Below are positions 10,850-19,964 of a DNA stretch of 64,000 nt, piece after piece; positions within the stretch are counted from its first letter, which is position 1; every line of letters starts with the position of its first letter. The DNA is from JACRCT01 sp049841135 (GTDB taxonomy: Bacteria; Myxococcota; Myxococcia; Myxococcales; UBA5297). Below the pieces are notes generated by a model. That model ran no database searches. It was not told where the DNA came from and was given only the letters and a program-made list of their open reading frames with translations. Location of the stretch: assembly GCA_049841135.1 (NCBI GenBank), contig JASGHK010000004.1, positions 2,728,001-2,792,000 of the forward strand. Reading direction: 5' to 3'. The position numbers and the translations under genes are program-made.

Positions 10850-10973
10850 GATTTCTGCGAGAAATCCGCGCTCTTCTTGGGTCCGACTCCTCCACAAGTG
10901 GGCTCAGCAAGAGGGCAGGCCCTAGGCCTGCCGACACTCATCTGCGGCATCATGCCGGCCCGCGAGCGGGCAT
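10850..10973 (+). promoter_or_regulatory. Candidate structured leader upstream of rplY
   Basis: Between the response regulator and rplY lie three inverted repeats. The first is a perfect 7-bp stem GATTTCT/AGAAATC with a 3-base loop (10850-10866). The second is a 7-bp stem GGCAGGC/GCCTGCC with a 5-base loop (10914-10932). The third is an imperfect CATGCC...GGGCATG stem (about 10951-10973), ending ~27 bases before the rplY start. Together they could form a leader RNA that controls ribosomal protein synthesis. No known riboswitch consensus was recognised. Confidence 0.35.
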
Positions 10974-11000
10974 GAAGGCGGCACTTTCGGAGAGTAGAAA

Positions 11001-11750
11001 ATGACGCGCATCGAGTTGCAGGCCACCGTTCGCAAGGAGTCCGGCAAGGGCGTCGCCCGCCGCCTCCGCGCTGCGGAGAAGATCCCCGCGGTCCTCTACG
11101 GCAAGGGCGCACCGCCCCTGAACATCGCCGTCGACCCGCTGGCGCTCAAGAACGCCATCAACACGCCGAAGAAGTTCAACACGATCCTCACGCTCAAGCT
11201 CGACAACGGCACCGAGCGGACCGTCCTCCTCAAGGACTTCCAGACGGAGATCGTCCACCACGACCTCTTGCACGCCGACTTCCTGGACGTGCGGATGAAC
11301 GAGAAGGTCCTGGTCAAGATTCCGCTCATCTACTCGGGTCTCGCCGTCGGCGTGACCGAGGGCGGCATCCTCCAGGTCCTGCGCCGCGAGATTGAGGTGC
11401 AGTGCCTGCCCGAGGACATCCCCGAGAAGATCGAGGTCGACGTCGCCGGCCTCAAGATCGGCGGCTCGATCCACGTCAAGGACGTCAAGTGCCCGAAGGG
11501 CGTGACGCCCAAGTTCCTGACCAACTTCGCCATCGTCGGCGTCGTGGCCCCGGAGAAGGAAGAGGTCGCCGCTCCGACCGCCGAGGAGGCCGCCGCTGCT
11601 GCCGCCGTTCCGGGCGCCCCGGGCGCTCCGGCCGCTCCTGGCGCCGCCCCTGGTGCCGCTCCTGGCGCCGCCGCTCCGGCCGCTGGTGCGAAGGGCGCGG
11701 CCCCGGCCGCCGCTCCGGCTGCTGGCGCCAAGGCCCCGGCCAAGAAGTAG
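11001..11750 (+). CDS. rplY: Large ribosomal subunit protein bL25 (CTC/TL5 type)
   Basis: bL25 binds 5S rRNA in the large subunit. The first ~95 residues are the 5S-binding barrel (RKESGKGVARRLRAAEKIPAVLYG), followed by the CTC-type beta domain (LHADFLDVRMNEKVLVKIPL; LRREIEVQCLPEDIPEKIEV). The last ~60 residues form an Ala/Pro/Gly-rich tail ending in Lys, longer than in most species and presumably disordered. The ATG at 11001 follows GGAGAG. It precedes pth, the usual rplY-pth order in this lineage. Confidence 0.96.
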   Translation: MTRIELQATVRKESGKGVARRLRAAEKIPAVLYGKGAPPLNIAVDPLALKNAINTPKKFNTILTLKLDNGTERTVLLKDFQTEIVHHDLLHADFLDVRMNEKVLVKIPLIYSGLAVGVTEGGILQVLRREIEVQCLPEDIPEKIEVDVAGLKIGGSIHVKDVKCPKGVTPKFLTNFAIVGVVAPEKEEVAAPTAEEAAAAAAVPGAPGAPAAPGAAPGAAPGAAAPAAGAKGAAPAAAPAAGAKAPAKK

Positions 11751-11816
11751 TCCGCATCTTCTGCCGCGACGGGCGCTCCTCCGCGAGCGCCCGTCGCTGC
11801 AGTCTTCGACACACGA

Positions 11817-12386
11817 ATGAAATTGATTGTCGGGCTCGGCAATCCGGGCGACAGGTACGAAGAGACCCGCCACAACGTCGGGTTCCAGGTCATCGATGCG
11901 CTGGCGCAGAAGGCCGGCATCGACCTCTCCTCCACCAAGTTCGACGGCGACTTCGGGCAGGGCGGCGTCAAGGGCGAGAAGGTGGCCCTGCTCAAGCCGC
12001 AGACGTACATGAACTGCTCCGGCGACTCGGTCGGCCCCGCGGCGCGGTTCTACAAGGTGATGGGCGAAGACCTGATTGTCGTGCACGACGAGCTGGACAT
12101 GCCGCTGGGGCGGCTGCAGCTCAGGAAGGGAGGCGGTACCGGAGGCCACCACGGCCTGGACTCGATCGTCGAGCGGCTCGGCACGGACGACTTCATCCGC
12201 ATCCGCGTCGGCATCGGCAAGCCCGAGACCAAGGAGAGGACCGTGGGGCACGTGCTGGGCGGCTTCACCAAGGAGGAAGCCCCCCTGTGGAAGGAGACGT
12301 CGGACAAGGCGGTCGCCGCCATCGAGGCCATCTTGAAGGCCGGCCTCGCCAAGGCGATGAACGACTTCAACCGGCGCAGCTCCTGA
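11817..12386 (+). CDS. pth: Peptidyl-tRNA hydrolase
   Basis: Releases tRNA from peptidyl-tRNA that drops off ribosomes. The 189-residue length is typical, with MKLIVGLGNPGDRYEETRHN at the start including the catalytic His of RHNVGF, the substrate-binding Asn in KPQTYMNCSG, and the active-site Asp in VVHDELDMPLG. The GGGTGGHHGLDSI and RIRVGIGKP motifs are intact. It lies 66 bp behind rplY and is likely cotranscribed. No strong ribosome-binding site precedes the ATG at 11817. Confidence 0.97.
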   Translation: MKLIVGLGNPGDRYEETRHNVGFQVIDALAQKAGIDLSSTKFDGDFGQGGVKGEKVALLKPQTYMNCSGDSVGPAARFYKVMGEDLIVVHDELDMPLGRLQLRKGGGTGGHHGLDSIVERLGTDDFIRIRVGIGKPETKERTVGHVLGGFTKEEAPLWKETSDKAVAAIEAILKAGLAKAMNDFNRRSS

Positions 12387-12473
12387 CCTTCTCGGTTTCG
12401 CCGAGGAACCCTGGTAGCGACAGGCCCTGCGCCTGTTCACGGTGACCAGGATTCCTGGGCGAAGGCGAAAAGG
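12387..12473 (+). repeat. Long imperfect inverted repeat between pth and rpsF
   Basis: Two 28-base arms (12387-12414 and 12446-12473) match at 23 of 28 positions when one is reverse-complemented. They enclose a 31-base centre that holds its own perfect 6-bp hairpin (ACAGGC/GCCTGT, 12420-12436). It starts immediately after the pth stop and ends 100 bases before rpsF. It could be a terminator for rplY-pth, though no T-run follows, or part of an rpsF leader of the kind bound by the S6:S18 complex in other bacteria. A mobile palindromic element is a third option. Confidence 0.5.
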
Positions 12474-12573
12474 CCTTCACCCCGAAGAGCGCATGGGGCG
12501 TTCCGCGGGGCTCCTCGCTGCAGATGCAGTCGATCTGTGGCTCGCTGACTGATCCGAGAGGAGAAGTAGACAA

Positions 12574-13107
12574 ATGGCAGAGAACCAGCCGGCCACCGGA
12601 GCAACCGCTCCTCAGGCCACCGCGGGCGGGAAGCTTCGCCTGCGCGAGTACGAGACCCTGTTCCTGGTCAAGGCCGACGTCGCCGATGAGGGCGTCGAGC
12701 GCATCAAGGAGAAGCTGCGCGCGGCCGTGTCCAAGGACGGCGGCAAGGTCATCAAGTTCACCAACTGGGGCAAGAAGAAGACCGCCTTCCCGGTCGCCAA
12801 GCAGCCCCGCGCGGTGTACGTCCACCTCGACTACCTGGGCAACCCGGGCATCGTCACGGAGGTCGAGCGCCTGCTCGCCATCACCGAGGACGTGTCGAAG
12901 TACATCAGCCACCACATCGCCGACGACATCGACCCCGAGACCCGTCCGGTCGAGCCCGACGCCAAGCTGGCCGGCGACGCCGACGAGCGTCCCCGCGCCG
13001 AGGGCGAGGTGAGCGGCGAGCGTCACGAGCGCAGCGACCGCGGCGAGCGTGGCGAGCGCACCGAGCAGCGTGGCGAGCGCGACTTCGAGGGCGAGGAGAG
13101 CGCCTAG
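12574..13107 (+). CDS. rpsF: Small ribosomal subunit protein bS6
   Basis: bS6 pairs with bS18 on the 30S platform. The core shows LREYETLFLVKADVADEGVE, FTNWGKKKTAFPVAKQ and VYVHLDYLGNPGIVTEVERL, all family features. At 177 residues it is much longer than the ~100-135 usual, because of a short N-terminal extension and a C-terminal tail of Glu/Arg repeats (GERHERSDRGERGERTEQRG). The ATG at 12574 is preceded by GAGAGGAG. First gene of an rpsF-rpsR-rplI operon with small gaps. Confidence 0.96.
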   Translation: MAENQPATGATAPQATAGGKLRLREYETLFLVKADVADEGVERIKEKLRAAVSKDGGKVIKFTNWGKKKTAFPVAKQPRAVYVHLDYLGNPGIVTEVERLLAITEDVSKYISHHIADDIDPETRPVEPDAKLAGDADERPRAEGEVSGERHERSDRGERGERTEQRGERDFEGEESA

Positions 13108-13147
13108 GGCGCCCCCGCTGGACTTCTACACAAAGGATTGAACAGTC

Positions 13148-13483
<336 letters not shown>

Positions 13484-13500
13484 CGCCAAGGAGCTCGCAC

Positions 13501-13956
13501 ATGAAGGTCATTCTCCGTGAAGACGTGCAGGGCCTTGGCCACTCCGGCGACCTCGTCGAGGTCAAGGAGGGCTACGGCCGCAACTTCCTGCTTCCGCGCA
13601 AGCTGGCCGTTCTCGCCAACGACAAGAACATCAACCAGCTCGAGCACGACAAGAAGGTCATCTCCACCCGCCAGGCCAAGCTCAAGGCCGCCGCCGGCGA
13701 CGTGGCCGCGATGCTGGCCAAGACCCAGCTCAAGATGGCCCGCAAGGTCGGCGAGCAGGACAAGCTGTTCGGCTCGGTCACCGCGCTGGACATCGCCGAG
13801 GCGCTCATCGCCAAGGGCATGAAGGTCGACCGCCGGCAGATCAACCTGCCGGAGCCGATCAAGACCCTGGGCACCTTCGAGGTGGACGTGAAGCTCCACC
13901 ACGAGGTGGTCGGCAAGGTGAAGGTCGAGATCGTCGCGGACGCCACCGCTCAGTAG
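13501..13956 (+). CDS. rplI: Large ribosomal subunit protein bL9
   Basis: The 151-residue protein has the bL9 N-terminal domain (MKVILREDVQGLGHSGDLVE; EGYGRNFLLPRKLAV), the long connecting helix and the C-terminal rRNA-binding domain (KLFGSVTALDIAEAL). The ATG at 13501 has AAGGAG eight bases upstream. It is the last gene of the rpsF operon and is followed by a strong terminator; dnaB, which often follows rplI, lies 30 kb away here. Confidence 0.97.
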   Translation: MKVILREDVQGLGHSGDLVEVKEGYGRNFLLPRKLAVLANDKNINQLEHDKKVISTRQAKLKAAAGDVAAMLAKTQLKMARKVGEQDKLFGSVTALDIAEALIAKGMKVDRRQINLPEPIKTLGTFEVDVKLHHEVVGKVKVEIVADATAQ

Positions 13957-13979
13957 CGCCCCGCTTCGACCGCAGGAAT

Positions 13980-14023
13980 CGAAGGCCGGCTCCCGCGAGG
14001 GTGCCGGCCTTCGTGTTTGTCTT
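13980..14023 (+). terminator. Rho-independent terminator of the rpsF-rpsR-rplI operon
   Basis: A perfect 11-bp stem CGAAGGCCGGC/GCCGGCCTTCG with a 12-base loop is followed by the T-rich run TGTTTGTCTT, 24 bases after the rplI stop. Confidence 0.9.
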
Positions 14024-14159
14024 CACCTGGGCGGGCGGGACGCCCGCAACCACGGGGCTCTCCGCCTCCATCAAATGGAGACAAGGGCGGAGGGAATCAC
14101 CCGACAGCTCGCGCGTTCACCCGTTGAGCCGCTCTGGCCCTCGTCTCTTTCCCGGGGTG

Positions 14160-15736
14160 ATGATGGCGCCCGTGCGCACGACACCGCTGAGCCTGCTCCT
14201 GGTGGCAACGCTGGCGGCCTGCCCTGCCCCGCGGCCCCCGGCGCCCGCCAAGCTGAACCTTTCGGAGTGCCCGCTCGAGCTTCTCCGACGCGGTCCTCGA
14301 CGACCCCAGGGCCTACCTCGACTGCCCGCTTCCCCCGGCCGTCGCCGAGCTGATCCGCTCCGACTATGCCGACGACGAGCTGGCGACGCCCGACTGGGAG
14401 TCGCTGCGTCGCTTCGACGGCAAGGTCCCGCGCGAAGCCTTCGCGCGCCAGCTCTCCGAATTCATCGTCCCCGATCAGTCGCTCCTGCCCTGGATCCAGT
14501 TCGATCCGGCCACCGGCACCCTCAAGCCCGAGCCGGTCCTCGCGCCCGACCTCGTCCTGCAGCTGCCCTCCTCCCAACCCATCTCGACACGCCCGGGACG
14601 CCTGCAGCCGCCGCTGGACGGCGAGCAGCCGTTCCGCGCCGAGCGCCAGGCCGAGCTGCGCCGGAGCATCGACGCCAAGCACCCGGTCGGCGCGCTGCGC
14701 GTGGTCCTCGACCCAGGCCACTTCGGCGGCGCGCTCGCAGCCTTCGAGAGCCGCGAGCTGCACCTTCAAGCCCGAGGGCGGCGCGCCGGTCACCATCCGC
14801 GAGGGCGAGCTGACGCTCAAGACCGCCCTGGAGCTGAAGAAGAAGCTCGAGGAGAAGGGCGTGGAGGTCCTCCTCACCCGCGACGGGCCGGGCCCCGGGC
14901 ACCCCTACCCGCTCTCCTCGTTCCGCTCCTTCGCCGACCGCCTGCTGCGCCACCTCGCGCGCGACCCGCGCTTCGTGGCCCTCGACGAGCCCCTGCCGCT
15001 CGACGACCGCCGCCGCCTGCGCACCGCCATCGCGCTCCACGCGGTGCGCAAGCAGTTCATCTTCGAGGCGCTGCGCACGCGGATGTGGAAGGCCAAGGAG
15101 CAGGAGCCCGACCTGCTCGTCTCCATCCACTACAACGCCTCGTCAGGACCGCCGGGCCGCAGCTACGACCAGGCGCTGGTGGCGATGGTCAAGGGCACCT
15201 ACGAGCCGGTGCGGCTCTACAACTCCTACTACCGCTTCCGCGCCATCCGCGACGCGCTCGACGTCGACGAGTTCAACGCCTCGGCGCACCTGGGGGCGCG
15301 GCTGCTCAACCGCGTCTCGGCCGAGCTGAAGCTCCCCATCCAGAAGGACAGCCACCGCTACCCGGACCACAAGGGCATCCTGCGCGCGGACGGCTCGGCC
15401 TCGGGCGTCGACGCCTGGAACGGCGTCCTCTTCCGCTACGTCGACTTCCCGGCGGTGCTCTGCGAGGGCCCGCACATGGACGAGCGCGACGAGATGGGGC
15501 GCCTGGACGCCGCGATGCGCGCCCCGCTCCACCAGAAGGGCACGCGCACCGAGCGCTACGCCGAGGGGCTCGCGCAGGGAATCCTCGACTGGGCCCGGGA
15601 CTGGCTGGCGCAGGAGAAGAACGGCTTCGGCCCCGACCTACCGCCGCAGGGCCAGCATCTTCCGCTCGCCCAGGCCGTCGATCCGCGGAGGCGGCACGCC
15701 GACCTCCTCCCGCCAGAACTGCTCGCTCTGCAGTAG
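14160..15736 (+). CDS. Lipoprotein N-acetylmuramoyl-L-alanine amidase (Amidase_3); frameshifts near 14275 and 14765
   Basis: Cleaves the MurNAc-L-Ala bond of peptidoglycan in the periplasm. The signal peptide ends in a lipobox (LVATLAAC). After a ~150-residue unknown region comes the catalytic domain: VVLDPGHFGG with the first zinc His, LTLKTALELKKKLEEKGVEV, LLTRDG, and SIHYNAS with another zinc His. The protein switches frame near 14275 and again near 14765; each new frame continues the expected sequence, so two single-base assembly indels are likely. The last 99 bases overlap the end of the opposite-strand methyltransferase, so a third indel near the end is possible and the true stop is uncertain. 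Confidence 0.8.
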
Positions 15737-16468
15737 CTCGACGATGGCCCGCAGGTGCCCGTCCTGCGTGAAGATCACCCCGCCCGGCCGCAGCCGCGGG
15801 TAGAGGTGCTTGAGGCAGGTGCGCGTCGAGGCGAGCAGGTCCACGTCGAGCAGCGCCACGTCGAAGGGCTCGGCGAAGCCGGGCATCGTCTCCTCGAACC
15901 AGCCCTTGCGGTACTCGACGACGCTCGGCGCGCCGAACCGCTCGACCACGCGCTGCACCGCCGGCAGGCGGCCGGGGAACGCGCCGCCGAAGAAGGTGAC
16001 CGGGCTGCCGTCGAGGCGGGTGTGCTTCTCCTCGTTCTTGGGCAGGCCCCGGAAGGAGTCGAAGACGATGAGCCGGCCGCCGGAGCGCGCGGTCGCCAGG
16101 CTCAGCTTGGCGGTGCTCGCGCCCTTGCCCGCGCCGGCCTCGACCACCGTCAGCCCCGGCCGCCCCGCGCGCTCGAACACGGCGTCGACGACCGCCAGCA
16201 GCTCCGCCTGCGTGTGGTAGCAGCGGACGGCGTTGGTGGTCTCGACCATCCGCTGCAGAAAGCGGACGCGCTCGAAGAGCGGCAGCGGCTGCGGGTAGCG
16301 GGCGGCGAGGAAGGAGAGCACCGCAGGCCGGTCGCGGGTCGCCAACAGCTGGAGCGATTTGACCCTGCGGTAGAGCGAGCCGGGGCCGCGCGAGCCCAAG
16401 AGCGAGGGCGGGCGGCGCTGCCGCTTGCGGTTGGGGAGCCAGCGAGGGAGTGCGTCGGTCAAACCCAC
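15638..16468 (-). CDS. TylF/macrocin-O-methyltransferase family protein
   Basis: A 276-residue SAM-dependent methyltransferase. The SAM-binding motif is VVEAGAGKGASTAKLSLA, followed by RLIVFDSFRGLPKNEE and the acidic metal-ligand segment FDVALLDVDLLAST, typical of TylF enzymes that methylate sugar or phenolic hydroxyls. There is no leader peptide, so it is cytoplasmic. The likely GTG start at 16468 has no clear ribosome-binding site and lies 44 bp from the divergent RNA end-processing gene. The substrate cannot be read from context; no sugar biosynthesis genes are nearby. Confidence 0.78.
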   Translation of the reverse strand: MGLTDALPRWLPNRKRQRRPPSLLGSRGPGSLYRRVKSLQLLATRDRPAVLSFLAARYPQPLPLFERVRFLQRMVETTNAVRCYHTQAELLAVVDAVFERAGRPGLTVVEAGAGKGASTAKLSLATARSGGRLIVFDSFRGLPKNEEKHTRLDGSPVTFFGGAFPGRLPAVQRVVERFGAPSVVEYRKGWFEETMPGFAEPFDVALLDVDLLASTRTCLKHLYPRLRPGGVIFTQDGHLRAIVELLQSEQFWREEVGVPPPRIDGLGERKMLALRR

Positions 16469-16512
16469 GCCGACCGGTATATTGGATCGCCTCGCCGGAG
16501 GCGAGCGTCGCC

Positions 16513-19115
16513 ATGGGAAAGAGCCCCGACAAGCCCGCCCTGCGGCCGAGCGTCGACGTCTACAACCGCATCCGCTGGGACGCCCGCTTCGACCCGTCGC
16601 GCTTCACCATCGGCTACGAGACGCGCGACCAGGGCATGCAGGAGCTGCCCTTCCTCGACTTCGTGCCCGGCGGCGACATCCCCTGGCACCGCATCTGGTA
16701 CTTCCGCGACCCGACCGGCGTGGTCTGGGACCGGCGCACCCGCGTCGACCGGATCTTGGGCTCGGGCGATGCCGAGGCCGTTCCCTCCATCTCCGTCCAG
16801 CCCGAGGCCGCCGTCCAAGGCCACGGCGCGGCGTGGCGCCCGGCGACGCCGCTGCGGTTCGACTCAGCCACCGGCCGCTGGGCGCCTTCACCGGGGACCG
16901 GCAGCACGCCCACGACGCTCACGCTGCTGACCTACAACACGCTCAAGGAGCGCGAAGGAAACGCCCGGCGGGTTCCGGCCCTGCTCGAGACCATCCAGGC
17001 CGCGGGCGCCGACCTCATCGGACTGCAGGAGGTCACGCACGAGCTCCGGGACGCGCTGCTCGCCGCCGACTGGGTGCGCGATGCCTACGCCCTCTCCGAG
17101 GTCGCGCCGCACGGGACGCTGCTCCTCTCGCGCCTCCCCGTCCGCGCGATCGCGCTGCTCGACGACCCAGCCACCGGCAAGACCACGCCGGTCGCGGAGA
17201 TCGACTGGGCGGGCCGAAGGCTGCGCGTCGCGGTCGTGCACCTGAGCAGCGACCTGGCCGACTCGGCCCCCGCCAAGCGCGCCCGGCAGCTCGCCGCGCT
17301 CCACGAGCACCTCGGCGACGCCTCGGGCATCTTCGCGGACCTCGTCCTTGGGGACTTCAACGTCGACGACCCGAATCCCGCCGGGGCCTCCTTCCTCGAC
17401 GCGTGGACCGCCGCGCACCCCGACGACCCCGGCTACACCTACGACCCCAAGAGGAACGCGCTCGCCGCCAGGCTCACTCAGCACGGACTCTCCCGCCGCC
17501 TCGACCGGATGCTCCTTCGCCCCAAGGAGCTGCTCTCGATCGTTGCGATGGAGCTCATCGGCACCGACGCCGCCAGCGACCACTTCGGCCTGCGCTGCAC
17601 CCTCTCCGTTCGCGAGCACTCCCTGGCCGACGCCGCGCCGGTCCACACCAGCGCCCTGGTGCTGATGCCGCCCGACGCGCTGTGGGAGCCCATCCAGGCC
17701 ATCCGGCTCGTTCACGACCGTCACGTGGCGCGCTGGATGCCGCACGTCAATCTCCTCTACGGCTTCGTGCCGGAGGCCCGGTTTCCGGAAGCCGCCGAGC
17801 GGGTCGCGCGCATCGTCCGGGGCACCGAGCCCTTCACGGTCACGCTCTCCGAGTTCGGCACCTTCGACCACCGCTCCAGCTCCACGCTCTGGCTGCGGCC
17901 GGAGGCCGATCCGGCGGGCACGCTCACGGGACTGCAGGCGGCCTTGCAGCAGGCCTTCCCGCGCTGCGACGAGCAGTCGAAGGTCGGCGAGCGGTTCACG
18001 CCGCACCTCTCGCTGGGCCAATTCCCGAGCTCGCAGAAGGCGCTCGACGCGGCCCGCTCCTTCCACTGGAAGCCCGCCCGCTTCGAGGCCCGCGAGCCTC
18101 TGCCTCATCAGCCGGCGCGGCGACGAACCGTTCGTGGTCCAGCACCGGATCCCGCTCGGCCGGCCGCCGGCGTTCCGCCTCTTCGACCGAATCGACCAGG
18201 TCACGGCGAGCCTGGGCGCCAGGGCCCACCTCGCCGGCTCCTGCCGCGTCGGCCTCGAGTCCGAGACGAGCGATCTCGACATCGTCGTGGTCGGCCCCGA
18301 GTCGGTCCGCCCGCTTCTCCAGGAAGAGCTTCGCGGCTCACGGCTCGCCGACGACGCGCTGCACCCCGTGCTCAAGGCGGAGCTCGACGGCCAGCACGTG
18401 GACGTGGCCTTCGCGCCGGACGACGGCTCGGCGCCCCAGGCCTTGCGCGACGCCGACGAGATCCTCCGCGTCGGCGCCTCCGTCGTCGGTGAAGACCTCT
18501 TCCGCGCCGTGGCGCGTGCGGTGCGCGCGTGGGCTTCGCTGCGCGACCTGCGCTCGAACGCCTATGGCCTGCTGGGCGGGGTCTCCTGGAACGTGCTCGC
18601 CGCGTGGGCCTGCGCCCACGCGCCGCCAGCCGCGCGCACCACTTCGATGGTCCTCGACTTCTTCTTCGACCGCTTCGGCCGCTGGGACTGGGAGCTTCCC
18701 GGTGGCGCTCTCGCCCGAGGCGGCGAAGACCGGGGCCCGCGGGCGGATGTGCATCCTGACGCCCACTCCACCGTTCGCGAACACCGCGCGGAACGTCACC
18801 GCCTCCACGTTCGACCTGCTCCGAGTGGAGCTCCGCACTCGCTCGTCGCTGGCCGCCTCACCCGAGGGCTTGCCCGGGCTCGTGCGGCTCGAAGCGACGG
18901 AGTCCTCCGAGGGCTGGCTGTCGAAGAACGTCCTCTCGCTGATCCTGGACCTCGAGCGCACGCACCGCGTCCGGCCCTTCCCGTCAAAGAAGGCGCTGGG
19001 GCTCGACTCGAGCCCCAGCGCTACGACTCGCCAGGCCTGCGAGCGGTTCCAGGCCTCCTTCGAGAACTGGGCGCACCGGCCTGAAGGCGCGGTGCTGCGC
19101 TTGCTCGTGGAGTGA
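16513..19115 (+). CDS. Four-module RNA end-processing protein: MJ1316 + EEP nuclease + 2H phosphoesterase + nucleotidyltransferase; frameshifts near 18105 and 18705
   Basis: About 867 residues with four recognisable modules. First, an MJ1316/DUF504 domain (~14-70: YNRIRWDARFDPSRFTIGYE, IPWHRIWYFRDP), known as an RNA cyclic-phosphate end recognition domain. Second, an endonuclease/exonuclease/phosphatase fold (~136-357) with TYNTLKE, GLQEVT, VVHLSSD, LGDFNVDD and SDHFGL. Third, a 2H phosphoesterase (~409-500) with paired motifs HVNLLYG and HLSLGQF. Fourth, a poly(A)-polymerase-like nucleotidyltransferase (from ~570) with AGSCRVG, SDLDIVVV and HVDVAF giving the catalytic Asp residues. Frame changes near 18105 and 18705 look like sequencing indels. 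The ATG at 16513 follows GGAGG. A role in repair or tailing of cleaved RNA is inferred from the modules. Confidence 0.82.
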
Positions 19116-19135
19116 TTCGTCCGACGCGCTGTCCG

Positions 19136-19945
19136 CTATCCGTTCGGGTCGCCCGGGCACTTCGCGAAGTGGTCGACCAACGGCGGGATCGTGCCGTCAT
19201 CGGCGACGTCCACACAGACGATCGGCAAGGTGCGGTCTTTCGTGCAGCCGTCCTCGGTGACCGTCTCTCCACTGAGCAGCTGCAGGCAGTCCATGGGCTG
19301 GCAGACGCGCCAGCCCCAGCCGAAGGACGAGTGGTAGGTCTTGTAGCTCTGGCCCTGGTACTCGAAGGTGATCCAGTCGTTGCGGTGGTTGCCACCGCTG
19401 TCGTAGGTGGCGGAAACGAATGTGGCGACGCCGCCGACCGACACCCAGGCCCCGGCGGTCTCGTAGCGAGGGCCGCCCGCGAACCCGCGCTCCTCCACCG
19501 GTGTCGCCTGGACGTAGAGGAAGCCGTCGAGCGTTCCGTGCACGAGGGTGCAGACGTGGTCGTGGTCGGGCAGTTCCTCGGTGGTGCACCCGGTATTGGC
19601 CTGGCAGGGAATGGTCCTCATGACCGGCTTGCGGACGTGGAAGCCGCGCTCGTCCCCGGGACCGGCGTCGACCTCGGAGCCATCAGGCCGGCCGCCGTCG
19701 CGGCTCGTCGGCCCGGCATCGTTCGCCGCAGGCCCTGCATCGTTGGTCGACGGACCGCCATCCTTCATCGAAGGGCCCGAATCGCCTTCCCCAGGACTGG
19801 CGTCGAATGCCAAGAGGCCGGTGTCCGAGCGAGAGCCGACGTCGGCGAGGACGGAGGAGTCCGGGTTGCCGGGGTTGGGCTCGCTGCAGCCAGCGAGCCA
19901 GAGGAGAACGACGAAGGGCGTGAGGGCGAGAGAAGGCCAGTGCAT
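19136..19945 (-). CDS. Secreted lipoprotein of unknown function with Asp/Gly-rich linker
   Basis: The 269-residue protein has a lipobox signal (VVLLWLAGC), a ~75-residue linker of Asp-Ala-Gly and Asp-Gly-Gly repeats typical of myxobacterial surface lipoproteins, and a ~165-residue globular part with six cysteines, probably disulfide-bonded (IPCQANTGCTTEEL; WRVCQPMDCLQLL). No family is recognised. It is third of a leftward operon of three lipoprotein genes, 19 bp after its neighbour, and ends 20 bp from the stop of the convergent RNA end-processing gene. Confidence 0.75.
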   Translation of the reverse strand: MHWPSLALTPFVVLLWLAGCSEPNPGNPDSSVLADVGSRSDTGLLAFDASPGEGDSGPSMKDGGPSTNDAGPAANDAGPTSRDGGRPDGSEVDAGPGDERGFHVRKPVMRTIPCQANTGCTTEELPDHDHVCTLVHGTLDGFLYVQATPVEERGFAGGPRYETAGAWVSVGGVATFVSATYDSGGNHRNDWITFEYQGQSYKTYHSSFGWGWRVCQPMDCLQLLSGETVTEDGCTKDRTLPIVCVDVADDGTIPPLVDHFAKCPGDPNG

Positions 19946-19964
19946 GGGGGCTCCTGGGTAGTCC

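Noticed and set aside
19700..19830. Short tandem repeats as a CRISPR or microsatellite
   Set aside because: They encode the Asp-Ala-Gly linker of a lipoprotein; there are no spacers and unit lengths vary.
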